This document shows, in pieces, positions 36,301 to 46,151 of a stretch of 64,000 nt of DNA. Source of the DNA: Pardosa pseudoannulata (lineage: Eukaryota > Arthropoda > Arachnida > Araneae > Lycosidae); assembly GCA_032207245.1 (NCBI GenBank), contig CM063510.1, positions 159,120,847 to 159,184,846 on the forward strand, in the 5' to 3' direction. Position 1 is the first letter of the stretch. Each line of letters opens with the position of its first letter. The notes beneath the pieces are model-generated. The model did no database searches, was not told where the DNA came from, and was given only the letters and a program-made list of their open reading frames with translations. Both the position numbers and the translations under genes were made by a program.

Positions 36301-39300
36301 ACTGATCATCAGCCCAGAGATTATAGTGTCAGCGTCCCATACCGGCACTAATTAGCAAACTGTTCCTGTGTTCAAGAAGGACTAGCATTACTGTACCCAC
36401 ATGTTGGAATTGTGTTAACATTTATCTCAGGACGAGATCTCAGAAGAATTGGAATCTACTGAAACCTGTACATAGCTGTACATAATAATTCACCTGAATA
36501 AAGTATTTAATCCAGAGTAAACAGATGTACAATTTATCATCAAATTAAACTAATAATTATAACATAAATTAGATGAAGTTTAGATATCAGTGAAGTACAG
36601 AAATGCATTTTAATACTAGTATTAGCATGTAATTTAAATAGATGATATATGTTGCCCAACAAAAATGTCATTGGCCAGAGTTTTTAATTCATGCAGCCAA
36701 ATTCCTAAGGTTATTTATATTTAAAATATTGCTACAAATATGAAAGTTAACTGAGCATTCTACTGACCTGTTTTGGATTGTGAAAACTGACTTGACCAAC
36801 ATCCATAGCTGCTGTTTTCTTTAAGTTTTTCCATTCGGTATAAACAACATCAACATTATTTTTCTTATTACCTAGAAATACAAATTTTTCTACAATTCAA
36901 ACAAAAACAACAAAGTTTAAATACAAAATAATTAATAAAGTTCAGTAGTAATATGCACAAGTATGTACTCATATTTCTCAACATTCACTTATCACTGAAA
37001 ATACGAGGCGCCTCCAGAAAGTAAGTTTCCCGATGTTTTCCCCTTTAAAGTAAATGTAATTAGCCGTGTCAATTGTGCAAGCGTAACATATATGACGTAT
37101 TATTCATATGCCAGCTGGAAAACTCTCGATTCGTGCCAGTAGCGGGGTAGCAGTGGTCCAAAATGGAAACTCTAATTCCTTCTCCTACTTCCTGCAAGGT
37201 TCGGTCAGTGATCTTGAATGCACAAAGCATTGCGCCAATAGAAATTCATGTTGGTATTTTCAGAGTTTTTATGCATAAAATAACCCATTTAATTGCCAAC
37301 TTAATTTTTTCTTATTTTCAGTTAGTTTATTTAATTTCCTTCCGATCCCGAATAACACCCCCTTCCTACTGTTGACGTAATAGTCACAGCCAATCGGAAA
37401 ATTTAGCGGCTGTAGCATACTTGGCTCCGGAGTGAGCGTTATGCTAATTAATAAGTATATATATAGCCTCGAGAAATGTGTTTGATATATGTATGTGTTA
37501 TGTTTATCAGGTTGTTTTTCCCCCTTCCTTTAGTAAGAGTTAATTTCCATTTAGTTTAGGTTAGGACTGGTTATAATTGTAATTTACGTGTTAGAGTTGT
37601 TCTTTTGTTTTGATAATAAAATTGTTGTTTACCGATTTATCGTGTTTGTCTGCACTAATCCAAAAGAATAGGCAAGTAAGCTTAGCAATTCATCGTCAGC
37701 TCTGTCAGGTCTATGCCAAAAATGACACCCAAATACAAAAAAAAAAAAAATGCTTAGGAGCAGCACTGACAGTTCTGCTACGGTATCACAATAACGGCAA
37801 CGAGTTCCTCAACAGGATCGTCATGGGCAATGAGACTTGGATTTTGCACTTTACCTCGGAAAGCAAGGAGCAGTCAATGCATTGGCATCATGGTGGATTT
37901 TAAACAGTACTGAAACCTTTTTTATCTACAAAATTACGGTGTGCAAAGAGTGATATATTCAGCATTATTTTTTTAAAGGCTTTGCATTTTAATGCTGAAT
38001 TGTGATCTTTTAGTTGTTTAAAATTTTCATTACATTTCGGAGAAATCTGAGGGGTTTCTGATGTTATCAAATTCTTTCATTTTCCCAGAGCAACTCCGGA
38101 GTAGAGGGCATGTCTGAATAGTTGTTTGGTTGATTTGGAGCACTATGGTTTACTTTTTTTGCTATAGGAAGGCTAATAAGAATGGGACCTGCTACTAAAA
38201 GCTGATTCTGAACAGCTATGAAATTCCATGCTTACAGTGAGATTCAAATCCATGAACTCTGATACTGAAAAGCAACACCTCACCCATTTGGCTATTGTTT
38301 GGTGAATAATTAAAGAGAATTTGGTATAAACCCTGATATATATATAGTACTACCTAATATTGAGTTATTGAATCTTATCGCATCATATGGCTTAATTTTA
38401 GATATGAGAACATACACTGTTAAAAAGGTAATTTTTGATATCTGGCATCAGACCACCAACCAGGATAGCTGTAAGATGCTGACAAATTAGAAAATCTCCG
38501 AAATTTAAAAGTTTCTCATGGGTGGGTATTTTTTGCATCCGATTCTGTTAGAAAATTAATTACTTTATTTTTATAATAAGTAATTTAAATATTTTTTTTT
38601 ATTACTCATCTCATAAACACTGACGATAATAGCATACATATTATTTAGGCATTTTCTTTCGAGCCGTGACATATTGCAAACATCTGAAGATCGTTTCTTT
38701 CCCTACCGATAAGTACTCGGGGGAAAAGGCTATGTATCAGTCAGTGGTAGTAGTTGTACGGCTATGTGTGTACGGCAGTTAGCCGATGTTTATTTTCCTT
38801 TCCTTTTACATTTAATAAATGTAGTTTTAAATGATGCTAACGTTTGTCTTAATACTGTTCAGGATTGATAGGGTGAAATGTTTCTTCTTCAACTATTATT
38901 CTATTATAGCTTTAAATAAGCTAACAGATTCCATACCTCTCTCCTACCTACTAACAGATGGACAACCAAACCTACATATTCATCCTGTATGATCTCTGGG
39001 TATACAGGGAGATATTTGTATACCTGCCAAGCTTGAACTTGGCACCCCAGGTTTCAAGCCCTGCATGCTGACTACTAGCTCATCTCATTCCCTTTCTCCC
39101 CCCCCTCCAAAAAAAAAAAAAGGTGAAGATCCTATACTAAACAGATGGTTGATTTGTTGGTTGGTTGGGGGGTTTTGGCACAAGACCCAAGCTAGGATAT
39201 GCTGCACCAAACAAAGATTGAGGTTTTAATCAAAATATGCATACATATAAATAAAATTTAAAAGAAGTAACTATGAGTCAAATATTTATAAGAGAGAACA

Positions 39301-41919
39301 CAAGTAAAAAATGACGTAAAGATTGATATTAAAACTTTTTTAATTAAACAAGATTAAAAACGCCAATGCAGATGAGAAATTCAAATAGTTTTGGGTGGGG
39401 GGTTTCACCCAAAAGTTCGCTTAAACTGGGATGAAAAGTTTTAAAAAATATATATTGTAAAAACGTGTAAAACTTGCACATAAAGTTAAAATATGAAGAA
39501 CGGTGTGATGAGTGTGACAGAGAGAACATTGTGGAGCAGGCTCGACCAAAAGTAAATGTTTATTGGTGACTCTAGTGTGACCGATCCGAAGACGTGTTAA
39601 AATGACATCTAATTTGCACTAGATAGATGCAGTTATATCTTAACCTTATGTCAGAGATAATGGGCCAGACAGGCTCAGATACAGCCTCTTCACTCCTAAG
39701 AATACTGGGATCTGTCTCTTCTTGTAGTTTACTCTATTTATATGATGTTTTGATACCTCTTCTTCAGTTGATTCTTTCACTTGATGAAGAGCAATTATTA
39801 TCATATTGATCTCTAAGGCACACTGCATTTAAATACCTCATATTTGAGATTAGAAAAATCTTTATAAACCAGGTGTTTATTTTACTCATTTTTCAACTGT
39901 ATTGTACAAAATTTCTGTGTATTTTCAGAGCCTGGTTTTCCAGGTTCAGGAAATCAAAATATGTATTTTATATAAATATGCTTTCATGTTCCAAATTTTC
40001 CAGTAAAATGGTTCAGGAATTCTATGACCTATACACTGTCTACCAATAAGTATTTGGACACCTGTGATAGAATAGAAAAACTAACTTTATTCAAAATCAA
40101 TAATTGGTAGAGCCTCCCCGAGAGGCAATTATAGCGTAAACCCTACTTTCCCCAACTGTTTGTATTACAGCTAGTGTGCTTTGCACCACATTAACCGTGC
40201 AGCGTGGTTGGACTTTAGGATACAAAAATATGGGTAGCAGCGTGACCATGAAAACCAAGCAGATGTGCTTCTTTACATATGGTATTCATTGAAACAATAC
40301 TCCCGGATGCCTGTTGAAACTCTTCATGGATGAGGACCATCGGTTGGGTGCGGTTCTTCCAAATTTCTCTGGACAGCACTTGTTGGTCTCTATCTCCCGG
40401 TTTCATTGGTCTGCCGATTCAGAGCACATTTCGACAATCACTGCTCACCTACCACTTCTTAATCACATAGGCCACTGTTGATTTGGGGTACTGCAGATTG
40501 CTAGATATGTCCCTTAAGGATCAGCAACATTTGTGATACTTGATAATTATACCTTTCTCAAAATCAGAGAGCTCTGAACTGTGCAGCATCTTTCATGCGA
40601 CTAATGCCGATGCTGTTTCCTGCATGATGTATACTGGCGAAGGCTGTGACGTACCTCAGGACTGCAGATATCGTTATTTGCATTGGTGTCCACATATTTA
40701 TTGGTAGATAGTGCCTAACCTAAGTCATCCTTATGAAATAAAGAGTTTATTTGAAACTATTGATGAAAAAGACACCTCAGTGAACAAAGACTTGGGATAA
40801 AGTAACATTGATTCTCAATATAAGGTGGAAGAATGTGAAAGAAATTCAGAAATGGAAAAATATAGAAAAGACCAAAGATGGGGGGAAAATATATTCTTTT
40901 TTGTAACAAATTCTGCTTTTTCCTATTAAACATCTCTAAAATGGTCATTGATAACTTTTACAATATTAAAATTAGAACTAATAAGTATTGAGTAATACTT
41001 ATTATTTTATTTGCCCCTGAAATAATAATTCATCTTAAATTATTCTATATTCACCATAATTAGAATTGAATATACCCTGATTTGAAATATTTATGTTAAG
41101 CACATTTTTACATACCAGTTATACTGTTAGCTTTAACCAACTGAGCACAATCTTGTAATAAAGCAGTTGGAATGTCATCAATTGTCTGTCCCTAAAAATG
41201 AAAATATGGTGAAAAATTAACTGAGTAAGATATAATTTAACAATTTTAAAGTATACTTTTAAAAACAGGAATAAATACAGTTGAAAAATTTAGCAAAACT
41301 GCCAGTTACTTAACCTGAATGTTTACAATGTTAATTTAAAATAACAGTATACTTCTGAGATTAAGAATAAAATTTTAAAGATAATTTAGACTTTCAGTAG
41401 AAAATGTAATTCCATTAATATTACTCAATAAAATAAGTTATTTTAGGACAGTTGATTAACAAGTAGTAGTTAGATAAAAGATAGGAGATCTGCATTTGAA
41501 AACAAACTATTTTTTTTAAACGTGTCAATCATATTAACAGAAAGTTTACAATTACTAACTTTAATAAAAAAAATATAACTTTTTAATATTATGGTAATCA
41601 TATAATTTAAGAAATTTAAGGCACAAATATGAAACAAAGAAAAATCTGCCACAATTTGAAGTCCATGCAACTTCCATCACTATAACAAGATTATATGATA
41701 TAAGTAATTTTAAAACATATATCTTAATAATTTTTATGATGAGAACAAATAATTATCATTCAAATAACTCAACAAGAATATGCAGTTTAAAATATTTCTA
41801 TATACAAATAGTATAAGTAATTTACAGAATGAGACAAAATCTCAGCTTGGTAATATTTGGACTGGACTTAAGAATCCAGTTTCTGTTTTCAAGAAATAAA
41901 TTTCATTAAAAAGACATTG

Positions 41920-41950
<31 letters not shown>

Positions 41951-44056
41951 GAAAAAATTATCTTTACCTTTTGAAGTCTTAAATAGACATGAGCCGATGA
42001 TAAGGCATCTGTATGGAACCATATATCTTCAGGAAATCCATATTTAAGTAATTCTTCATCTAAAATTAAATTGAAAATCTAATGCAAACTATTAAACAAA
42101 CAAAGGTCTCAGCACTAAAATATTTTTTTTAAATAAATATGATCTTAGTATGTACATTTTACAAAAACTTAATTTAGTCATAAATAATATCAACCACTCA
42201 TAAAATTTCTTTTTATGTCATATTTACTATGATAAAGTATACAGTAGTGGTGGGCATGCATAGGGTTAAAGAGAGCCACATTTCATTTTTTTCCCCAAAT
42301 GTAGCTGGCAACACAAATATCTTTATGCAAAACATGGCTGTAAAACTGTTATTGATTTAACATCACCAAGAAAGCATGTGTAGGTTAAGGAATGCTACAG
42401 ACACAAATATTATTGCCCTTGTGGGCAGGGTTGAAAAAAACCCACCTACCCAGAAAAACCCAGTCTAAAAAACTCAATAAAACCCACTCTGAAGTGGGTT
42501 TTATTGGGTTTTTTAAAAATTGGTGATATTTATATTTATTTTCAGAAACTAGTATCTTAGTTTTTTACCCTCTTTCATATTTAAAGAATTATTCTGTGGA
42601 AATATATATACAGTCTATCAAAATCCACAAAAATATTTGTAAATCTATGATAAATCCAACATAACAATTTGGAAAAAAAATTTGTTTGTGAAGTCCAAAA
42701 AGAAAAAGGCAAAGGTTTCATGTCTAAAATACTAACTTAAATGCTTTTTGTATTCCTAATCTGCTTCTAAGTTTCGACTAAACCAAATCACATGTAGAGA
42801 ACACTCACTCCAGTGATGCACAGCTAGCTGGGCACTTGTTTAGGGCTATCATAAAGGGCAAAAAACTATAATATCTCCATCACTAACACACATTTCAATT
42901 AGTTTCCACCACTGTGCTGCACTAAATTTTTTAATTACATCAGCATTAAACATACTTTGAGGAAATATTTTGGGGTCTTTTAACTTATAATTCATGAGGG
43001 GAATTAACCATTTATTTGTTTATTTTAAGGGTTGAAAGAATAGAGATAAAAAATAATCCTTTGTTAAAATAGCATTCAAATATGTGGTATATGTTAATAT
43101 ATAACATTTTATGTTGTGATGTTGGAGTAAAATTTTCTATAGCCTTTACACTGATTTATTTATATTAATTAAATTATAATTTCTTGAATATTAAGTTAAT
43201 AAAAATTAATCAGTTTTAGAAATTTAATCTTTTCTAAAATATGGTACTTCCCCTGACCTCTCCTCTTAAAAACAGACCCCAATAAAACTCAGCCCAATAA
43301 GACCCAGAAAAACCCAATAAAACCCACCTGGGTTGGGTTTTTCTTAAAAAAAACTCGGGTTTTTTGTAACTCTGCTTGTGGGTTCTCATAAAAATTAGTT
43401 TCTAGAATTTTTATTTTTTTGGAAATAATTTTCCTTTTCAATGAAATTAGAAGGCATTCTTATATACAATTTTCAAAATTTTTGAGTACTTATTAATGTT
43501 TCTAATTTTATCAATTGAATCAATCTATGATTTTTCGAGACTAAGAAATAAATTTACTTTCTTAGAGGGTATATTAACTGAAATTCTAACAAATTGCTTT
43601 AAGATTTATTATAAAGTTTCACTTTACAGAACTGTGTTTACAAGATACCAAACAAATTTGTCATCAGGGAGTTTTCTTTTTTATAAATAACATCACCATG
43701 TTATTAAAATGACAGCTGACTACTAAAAAGGGCATTTTGTAATATTTACAATTGTTTTGGTCATTTCATAACTCTGTTCTATCTATAATGATCATTTAAG
43801 ATAGTCATCAATGTATAATTATATAACAATTTCTATTCTTATCTAACAATTCATGAAAATTTTTAATTATATTTTATTTTTCACTTTTTTTTATTCACTT
43901 ATGACTAAAAACAACTTTCTCAAAAATGAAACCAATTTCTGATTTTTTAATAATATTACGATAATATTAAAGAAAAATTTTACTTTCGTGCTTATCCAAG
44001 CCCATATATAGAAATCCAGGAGGATCGCAAACATTACTTGTGAAGTAGAAAACCAT
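31440..44056 (-). CDS. CCDC25: Coiled-coil domain-containing protein 25, incomplete in the middle
   Basis: Minus-strand exons 44056-43984, 42059-41968, 41191-41116, 36871-36768 and 31472-31440 match CCDC25 in order. Exons 1-4 join in frame to 115 codons beginning MVFYFTSN and covering the NFACT-R-like N-terminal domain, with family hallmarks [28 protein letters not shown] and [12 protein letters not shown]. The last exon gives [14 protein letters not shown], close to the human ...DSDEFM terminus. CCDC25 relates to the RNA/tRNA-binding domain of NFACT/Rqc2 proteins; the human protein is also reported as a membrane receptor for extracellular DNA. The usual length is about 208 residues, so roughly 80 residues (the Lys/Glu-rich coiled coil) are missing between exons 4 and 5. 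I found no exon for them in 31473-36767, an intron filled with LINE and LTR-like sequence. The gene may be truncated, misassembled, or have exons I failed to see. Confidence 0.88.
32130..32283. mobile_element. MITE family A, copy 2 (CCDC25 intron 4)
   Basis: ggcgatttcacgcagcatgg starts a 154-bp copy that parallels the reverse complement of 45446-45600, including gacaattctggctttagttt, ttgtctattggct and agggcattatagta. It is also related to 8094-8246. Confidence 0.8.
33328..33352. repeat. A25 homopolymer next to LINE 3' fragment
   Basis: 25 As adjoin the start of the LINE-related block at 33361. Confidence 0.9.
33361..33655 (-). mobile_element. LINE 3'-end fragment, copy 2
   Basis: About 295 bp aligns at high identity with 34612-34912 in the same orientation (shared text includes atggatccaaggctttcttt and ccagtaactgatatttgata-like). 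It corresponds to the 3' terminal part of the LINE at 34612-35860, so it is a direct repeat within CCDC25. Confidence 0.75.
34612..35863 (-). pseudogene. Decayed LINE reverse transcriptase (non-LTR retrotransposon)
   Basis: Reading the minus strand from about 35790 to 35020 gives broken frames with reverse transcriptase blocks in order: [35 protein letters not shown], then [21 protein letters not shown], and near the end a post-RT segment with [14 protein letters not shown]. Several stops and shifts interrupt it. The 5' part, including endonuclease, is absent; the block stops at 35863, where an LTR-like module starts. The blocks match the endonuclease/RT LINEs common in arthropods. Confidence 0.75.
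35864..36531 (+). mobile_element. LTR-like module with TATA box and poly(A) signal
   Basis: 668 bp begins TGTACAGAGG and ends TGTACA, with a TATA-like ctataaaag at 35951 and AATAAA at 36497, the spacing expected for the U3-R-U5 of an LTR. It contains CG-richer text than its surroundings and codes for nothing recognisable. No matching target duplication was found (flanks are ataaat / atttat), so a solo LTR is only the best guess. Confidence 0.45.
36768..36871 (-). CDS. CCDC25: CCDC25 exon 4
   Basis: The acceptor ttctag precedes 36871 and the donor GTCAGT follows 36768. It encodes [20 protein letters not shown] and [14 protein letters not shown], matching the end of the folded domain (VYTPWSNLKKT..MDVGQ in human). 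It ends in phase 0. Confidence 0.93.
37003..37903 (+). pseudogene. mariner transposase fragment, split by a solo LTR
   Basis: acgaggcgcctccagaaagt at 37003 resembles a mariner terminal repeat. The frame from 37163 reads [20 protein letters not shown] and QSIAPIEIH, then is interrupted at 37249; it resumes after 37687 with [12 protein letters not shown] and, further on, [20 protein letters not shown] and [10 protein letters not shown] (the mariner GDETW-like motif, here GNETW, so the first catalytic Asp of the DDD triad is Asn). The internal part between the two blocks is deleted, and sequence after 37903 is from another repeat. It is non-functional. Confidence 0.85.
37249..37687. mobile_element. 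Solo LTR inserted in mariner, 5-bp target duplication
   Basis: 439 bp starts TGTTGG and ends TTAGCA, flanked by ATTCA on both sides (37244-37248 and 37688-37692). Inside are a TATA-like tatatatatagcc near 37455 and an ataataaaa poly(A) signal near 37612. Removing it with one ATTCA restores the mariner frame [15 protein letters not shown] ends with a 5-bp duplication fit Gypsy or BEL/Pao elements. Confidence 0.88.
37902..38115. mobile_element. MITE family B, partial copy
   Basis: It aligns with 12204-12413 (acagtactgaaa, tattcagcattatttttt, gatcttttagttgttt, ending ggcatgtctg). The left half is missing where the mariner fragment ends. Confidence 0.65.
38124..38310 (-). mobile_element. tRNA-derived SINE, copy 2 (diverged)
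   Basis: It has the same order of blocks as the copies at 10072 and 56062: tttggagcactatggtttac, gctaataagaatgggacctg, gtgagattcaaatccatgaa and a tRNA-like head ending near cacccatttggcta. It lies in a CCDC25 intron. Confidence 0.75.
40034..40713 (-). mobile_element. Tc1-like transposon, internally deleted, 29-bp TIRs
   Basis: The first 29 bases (cactgtctaccaataagtat and on) and the reverse complement of the last 29 agree at 26 positions. The minus strand from 40589 codes for the N-terminal DNA-binding part of a Tc1 transposase in broken frames: [36 protein letters not shown], then (40406-40215) [17 protein letters not shown] and [18 protein letters not shown]. Autonomous Tc1s are about 1.6 kb; this is 680 bp and lacks the catalytic DDE region. 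Confidence 0.88.
41116..41191 (-). CDS. CCDC25: CCDC25 exon 3
   Basis: The acceptor tttttag precedes 41191 and the donor GTATGT follows 41116. It encodes [20 protein letters not shown] and ANSIT, equivalent to human GENIEDIP..DCAHLVKANSI. Confidence 0.95.
41921..41949. repeat. (AAT)n plus poly-A
   Basis: About six AAT units running into 12 As, just before CCDC25 exon 2 on its downstream side. Confidence 0.85.
41968..42059 (-). CDS. CCDC25: CCDC25 exon 2
   Basis: The acceptor ttttag precedes 42059 and the donor GTAAAG follows 41968. It encodes [20 protein letters not shown] and AHVYLRLQK, the most conserved block of the family. It starts with two bases completing the exon 1 codon and ends in phase 0. 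Confidence 0.95.
42426..43374. mobile_element. hAT-type non-autonomous element with 8-bp target duplication
   Basis: 949 bp is bounded by inverted ends CAGGGTTGAAAAAAACCC / (reverse complement) CAGAGTTACAAAAAACCC and flanked by identical CTTGTGGG on both sides (42418-42425, 43375-43382). The 8-bp duplication and CAGGGTTG termini are typical of hAT elements. Both ends carry arrays of (A)AACCCA / TGGGTTT blocks. It sits in CCDC25 intron 1. Confidence 0.88.
43984..44056 (-). CDS. CCDC25: CCDC25 exon 1
   Basis: It starts with ATG at 44056 (MVFYFTSN), as in animal CCDC25, and ends at a weak donor GTAAAA after 24 codons plus one base. It includes the YMGLDKHE segment equivalent to human YMGKDKYE. 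Confidence 0.9.
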
Positions 44057-44798
44057 TTTTAAAATAAATATAATTAGCGCTAGATCTATTTACAATATTA
44101 CGGTTAACATTTAACGCACATTGTGCACACACAGCAAGGAAAGCTGTGAACAGTGATTCGTGATTTGATTATTGAACGTAACACCTTAGTAGTAACGAAC
44201 ACGACAGCAAACGGGTCATTCAGTGAGTTTCATTGCCAAATCGCTGATCTAAGACGTGAGGACTTGTAGCGATTCTGTGCACTTCATTCGCTGTTCGGAA
44301 TTCAAATGAACTCCTCACTATTTGAAGTCCATTTTCCAATGATTCCTACTGAACATCAGAAAACATCGGGAAATTTAGCTGATCTCACTTCAAAGAGCTC
44401 AAGGTACCACAAAAACATCCATTTTTATGGCGGAATCCGCGTCAGTAAATCATAAACTATAACTAGAATAATAATGTTGTGCAAGGCATGATATAATATT
44501 AACTATTTACAATCTCAATGCAGAAAAAAATACGCGTAGTCAAACTTTCTTTATGACATTGGATATAAACGTTATATAGATTGTTTACACCTTCTAAAAG
44601 AATTGTTTATATAGACCATAATAAAGATTACGATAGTCCTGAGGGAATAGGTTAGAGGATAGCCTTATCCCAGATACAATATCACAAATTCTTTACACTC
44701 TATACTTTAAATTCTTTCAGGAGAACGTTCTCTCTTCTAAGAAACCTAATAAACATGACTTGTTTTGTGGCAATAGTATTAATTAGATGAGCATATAT

Positions 44799-44826
44799 GC
44801 ATTATATCATTATAATGATATAATGC
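44799..44826. repeat. Perfect 28-bp palindrome
   Basis: gcattatatcatta followed by its exact reverse complement, without spacer, between the CCDC25 and ARL6IP1 starts. Confidence 0.92.
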
Positions 44827-45445
44827 AATGTCTTATGTAGTGTCCTCCATCCCCTGATCTCAAGATCAATGAATTTTTGTGGGTGTTTTCAGAGAACAAA
44901 GTAAGTCGTCTTTTTTTCTGTCAATCATACATTCGATATAAGTTATAATTTAGGTAAATGGTGAACCAACTCCCTACCAGCAAAAGTTTTGTCTGATTTC
45001 ACAGATGTTCCTATAATTTTGTCTTATACCTTTAAGTTGACCATTTTATTGAATATAATATCAAAATTTCCTGTTTGTCTGCTTAAATAAAAAAAAAAAA
45101 CTCTAAGTCGACGGAAGAGCGCTCGAGACCATGGTTTGATTGGGTCCCAGACCGAAGGCTGGTCCCGTATCGACTAGGTATATTATAATTGTTATATTGC
45201 CATTACGTTATTTACATTACATTGCCATTGTCACATTTTTGCCAAATTCAGAATTTGTTATGCGTTTTTTAAGCTTTTCAAATTAACTGATCAATGTTGT
45301 AGTTTTAAATATTCTTATATAAAAAGAGATGAAAGAAGTTATTTTATCCAAAATCTCTACCTATAAAATGTTATTAATAGTTTTAAATGTAACAGGAAAT
45401 TTCAGATTCTATTAATAACTTTTTAGATTTTAAATTCCCAATAAG

Positions 45446-45600
45446 GCAATTTGTCGCAACGTCATGAACTACTATAATGCCCTTCCCATTCATTTTCATG
45501 TTTAAAACAGCCAATAGACAAACAATAAACTGCCCTTCCGTTTGAAACTAAAGCCAGAATTGTCATAATTTGAAAATTTGCCCTACTGCTTGAAATCGCC
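45446..45600. mobile_element. MITE family A, copy 3 (between CCDC25 and ARL6IP1)
   Basis: 155 bp in the orientation opposite to 32130-32283. It includes ataatgcccttcccattcat, ccaatagacaaacaataaac and tgcttgaaatcgcc. The ends extend as ataaggcaattt / aaatcgccttat. A minus-strand frame that overlaps it is not a gene. Confidence 0.8.
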
Positions 45601-46094
45601 TTATGGGAAATCCATAACATTTTTATACTTGCCTTAAAAATGATTAAAAAATGATTAAAAAAGACTTTTATATATATTTTTCCTCTGATTAAGAATGTAA
45701 ATAAACTATATATCACCAAAACATCTCCTGTTATTATGCATGACCTTTTCAATATACTGAATGGATCCACAATTTTCTAACTTTAAATTGTCTTTTCAGT
45801 AAAGCTCTTCATCAACCAATCCGAGAATTAGCTTCCGTTGTAGAGTAACAGACTTTAGCTATCTGTTTAAAGACTGCGCATTAGAGTATTAATTCGAAAA
45901 AACGCGCATGCTCTGCAATCACTATTCTGCTGCTGAAATTTGATGTTGATTACATGACTCTTGGTTTTCCGATTTCGTCATCTGGTAGTGTGTTATGTGT
46001 ATTTCGTAAAATATCATTTCTCCCTTTAGATACATTTTATAAAATTTCTGCGTCTTTTAGCTGAGTGAGTAGAGAAGTATTTTAGTTAATTTTC

Positions 46095-46151
46095 ATGATG
46101 GCAGAAGACTCAGATTTAAGAGACGAGGGTGTGTCACATAAAACTGAACAG
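46095..46151 (+). CDS. ARL6IP1: ARL6IP1 exon 1
   Basis: It encodes MMAEDSDLRDEGVSHKTEQ, a short acidic cytosolic N-terminus, and ends phase 0 at donor gtaatt. The start is chosen because the upstream sequence carries stops in this frame. Confidence 0.88.

Larger units (their letters stand above)
44057..46094. promoter_or_regulatory. Shared upstream region of CCDC25 and ARL6IP1
   Basis: The two start codons are head to head, 2,038 bp apart. The block next to CCDC25 (44057-44470) and that next to ARL6IP1 (45790-46094) are richer in CG than the middle. Between them lie a perfect 28-bp palindrome (44799-44826), a tRNA-like patch (45110-45180) and a MITE (45446-45600). No TATA box is obvious at either gene. 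Confidence 0.5.

Noticed and set aside
38640..38830. Possible second solo LTR (CG-richer text followed by aataaa)
   Set aside because: No TG..CA borders or target duplication could be found.
38980..39090. tRNA-like text (ggtttcaagccctgcatgct) suggesting a second SINE type
   Set aside because: Only one copy was noticed and the box spacing is poor; not enough to call.
45462..45770. 102-codon minus-strand frame between CCDC25 and ARL6IP1
   Set aside because: It runs through a family A MITE and has no conserved domain.
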